Assembly (NCBI GenBank): GCA_022561255.1
Contig: JADFRO010000190.1
Location: 1 to 6,247 of the forward strand
Direction of reading: 5' to 3'
DNA length: 6,247 nucleotides
Origin: Planctomycetota bacterium
GTDB lineage: Bacteria > Planctomycetota > Phycisphaerae > UBA1845
A program made the translations under genes and the position numbers. The notes beneath the pieces were generated by a model that ran no database searches, was not told the DNA's origin, and was given only the letters and a program-made list of their open reading frames with translations. Positions 5,165 to 6,247 of this stretch are shown here, in pieces (within the stretch, counting starts at the first letter, position 1; every line of letters starts with the position of its first letter).

Positions 5165-6247
5165 TCACGAAGCCTGGCGCGTCTTCGGAGTGCTTCGCTG
5201 CAGGGCATCTGAGCTGAATTGCTCCTCGAGCTCGGTCACCAACGCTGCGAGGTTCTGTTCCTTCAAACCCTCCGGCGTCATCCACTGTGCGGCGCCGTTT
5301 TCCTGGAGCATCTTGGAGATGCGCCGGCATGCGAGGATGACGGTGGAGTGGTTCTTGTTGCCCATAAAGCGGCCGATCTCCGGAAAGCTCATATCCGTGT
5401 GCCTTCTCGCGAGATACATCGCGATCCCGCGCGCAAGGGCGATCGTCCTTGACTTCCGCGACGTATGGAGATCGGCCGGTGTTAGGCCGAAGTAGATCGA
5501 CACGACACTCTCGATGTCCGAAAGCAGTACCACCGGTGCGGTCTGGCGAACCAGATCGCGAATGGCGTGCTCGGCGAGGCCGAGGGTGATCGGTTCACCG
5601 CTGACGTGCGCCTGAGCGACGACTTTGAGCAGCGCTCCCTCGAGCTCGCGGATGTTGGCGCGGAAGTTTTCGGCGATGTGCTGGATGACGGCATCGCTGA
5701 CCTCCGCTCTTAGGCGCTGGGCACGCTGACGCAACACGTCGGTGCGAACCTGCAGATCCGGTGATTCAATCCGCACGACCATGCCGGAGACGAACCTGCT
5801 GACCAGTGATTCGGAAAAGTGGCCGATCATCTTCGGGTGGGCGTCGGACGCCAGGACGATTTGCTTGCCCGCGGCGTCGATCGATTTAAACGTGTTCAAG
5901 AAACCCTCTTGGGTGGCGCGCTTGTTGGCAAGAAAATGTACGTCGTCGATGATGAGGGCGTCGAGGTTGCGGTAGCGACTGTGGAACGAACTCATCTCCC
6001 GCGCTTTCACGGCGTAGACGAAGTCGTTGGTAAACTCTTCGCCGGATACGTAGCGCCAGCGGAGATCAGGATGATGTTCCCGCAACCCGTTGCAAATCGC
6101 CTGAAGCAGGTGCGTTTTTCCCAGCCCGCAGCCGCCGTGGATGAACAGCGGGTTGTATTGACTCGCCGGGTTTTCGATCACGCTGACAGCCGCGGCGTAT
6201 GCCAAGCGGTTGGACGGGCCGGCGATGAAGTCCGAGAGCTTTCCTTT
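5165..6247 (-). CDS. dnaA: Chromosomal replication initiator protein DnaA (N-terminus missing)
   Basis: The visible 360 residues cover most of domain III (AAA+ ATPase) and all of domain IV; domains I and II and the start lie beyond the right edge. The frame enters with KGKLSDFIAGPSNRLAYAAA, the normal beginning of DnaA domain III. Walker A is GGCGLGKTH (38-46), Walker B LIIDD (98-102), sensor 1 VLASD (131-135), the arginine finger region LVSRF (R151) and sensor 2 NIRELEG (R200). Domain IV has SRKSRTIALARGIAMYLAR (263-281) and the helix-turn-helix signature SFPEIGRFMGNKNHSTVILACRR (287-309), where most DnaA proteins read GGRDHTTV. The tail after ACRRI is 50 residues, longer than the 23 in E. 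coli. DnaA-ATP binds DnaA boxes and melts the origin. The downstream gene is a membrane glycosyltransferase, not dnaN. HFLANKRATQEGF and LVSRFVSGMVV point to a Planctomycetota-like lineage, recalled rather than searched. Confidence 0.97.
   Translation of the reverse strand, partial: KGKLSDFIAGPSNRLAYAAAVSVIENPASQYNPLFIHGGCGLGKTHLLQAICNGLREHHPDLRWRYVSGEEFTNDFVYAVKAREMSSFHSRYRNLDALIIDDVHFLANKRATQEGFLNTFKSIDAAGKQIVLASDAHPKMIGHFSESLVSRFVSGMVVRIESPDLQVRTDVLRQRAQRLRAEVSDAVIQHIAENFRANIRELEGALLKVVAQAHVSGEPITLGLAEHAIRDLVRQTAPVVLLSDIESVVSIYFGLTPADLHTSRKSRTIALARGIAMYLARRHTDMSFPEIGRFMGNKNHSTVILACRRISKMLQENGAAQWMTPEGLKEQNLAALVTELEEQFSSDALQRSTPKTRQAS

Noticed and set aside
5025..5495. 156-codon plus-strand frame spanning the dnaA 3' end and the gap to the GT39-like gene
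   Set aside because: Most of it is antisense to conserved dnaA domain IV; no ribosome binding site or domain is seen.

Overview
The window is a moderately GC-rich bacterial chromosome segment with five recognisable genes and the first codons of a sixth. The organism is best guessed as a Planctomycetota-type bacterium, possibly near Phycisphaerae. That guess rests on the style of the DnaA protein (HFLANKRATQEGF, LVSRFVSGMVV and GNKNHSTVILA in place of the proteobacterial forms) and on the small ABM-domain protein. It is recalled from family resemblance, not from a search, so treat it as tentative.

Layout, left to right. Positions 1-111 (minus) hold the start of an unidentified gene whose ATG overlaps the stop codon of the gene before it. 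Positions 108-1160 (minus) encode a family 2 glycosyltransferase of the dolichyl/polyprenyl-phosphate sugar synthase type with two C-terminal membrane helices. Positions 1161-1481 are a divergent intergenic region with two adjoining perfect dyads. Positions 1482-2621 (plus) encode a probably exported protein of unknown function with a C-terminal double CxxC motif. Positions 2622-2764 are a convergent gap with a strong GC hairpin. Positions 2765-3097 (minus) encode a small antibiotic-biosynthesis-monooxygenase (ABM) fold protein with a strong ribosome binding site and a dyad-rich leader. Positions 3325-5055 (minus) encode a multi-pass GT39/ArnT-like membrane glycosyltransferase. Positions 5165-6247 (minus) are the AAA+ and DNA-binding part of DnaA, cut by the right edge.

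How the genes may work together: the GT2 enzyme would charge a polyprenyl-phosphate carrier with a sugar on the cytoplasmic face. The GT39-like enzyme is of the class that uses such lipid-linked sugars on the outer face. The two could therefore form a donor/transferase pair, although they are not adjacent. DnaA is the replication initiator; here it is followed by the GT39-like gene rather than dnaN, and no cluster of DnaA boxes is visible, so this does not look like a classical origin. I see no mobile element, CRISPR array, tRNA or rRNA, and no convincing new multi-gene system. The most open items are the unknown exported CxxC protein, the variant DnaA recognition helix and the palindromic intergenic elements.
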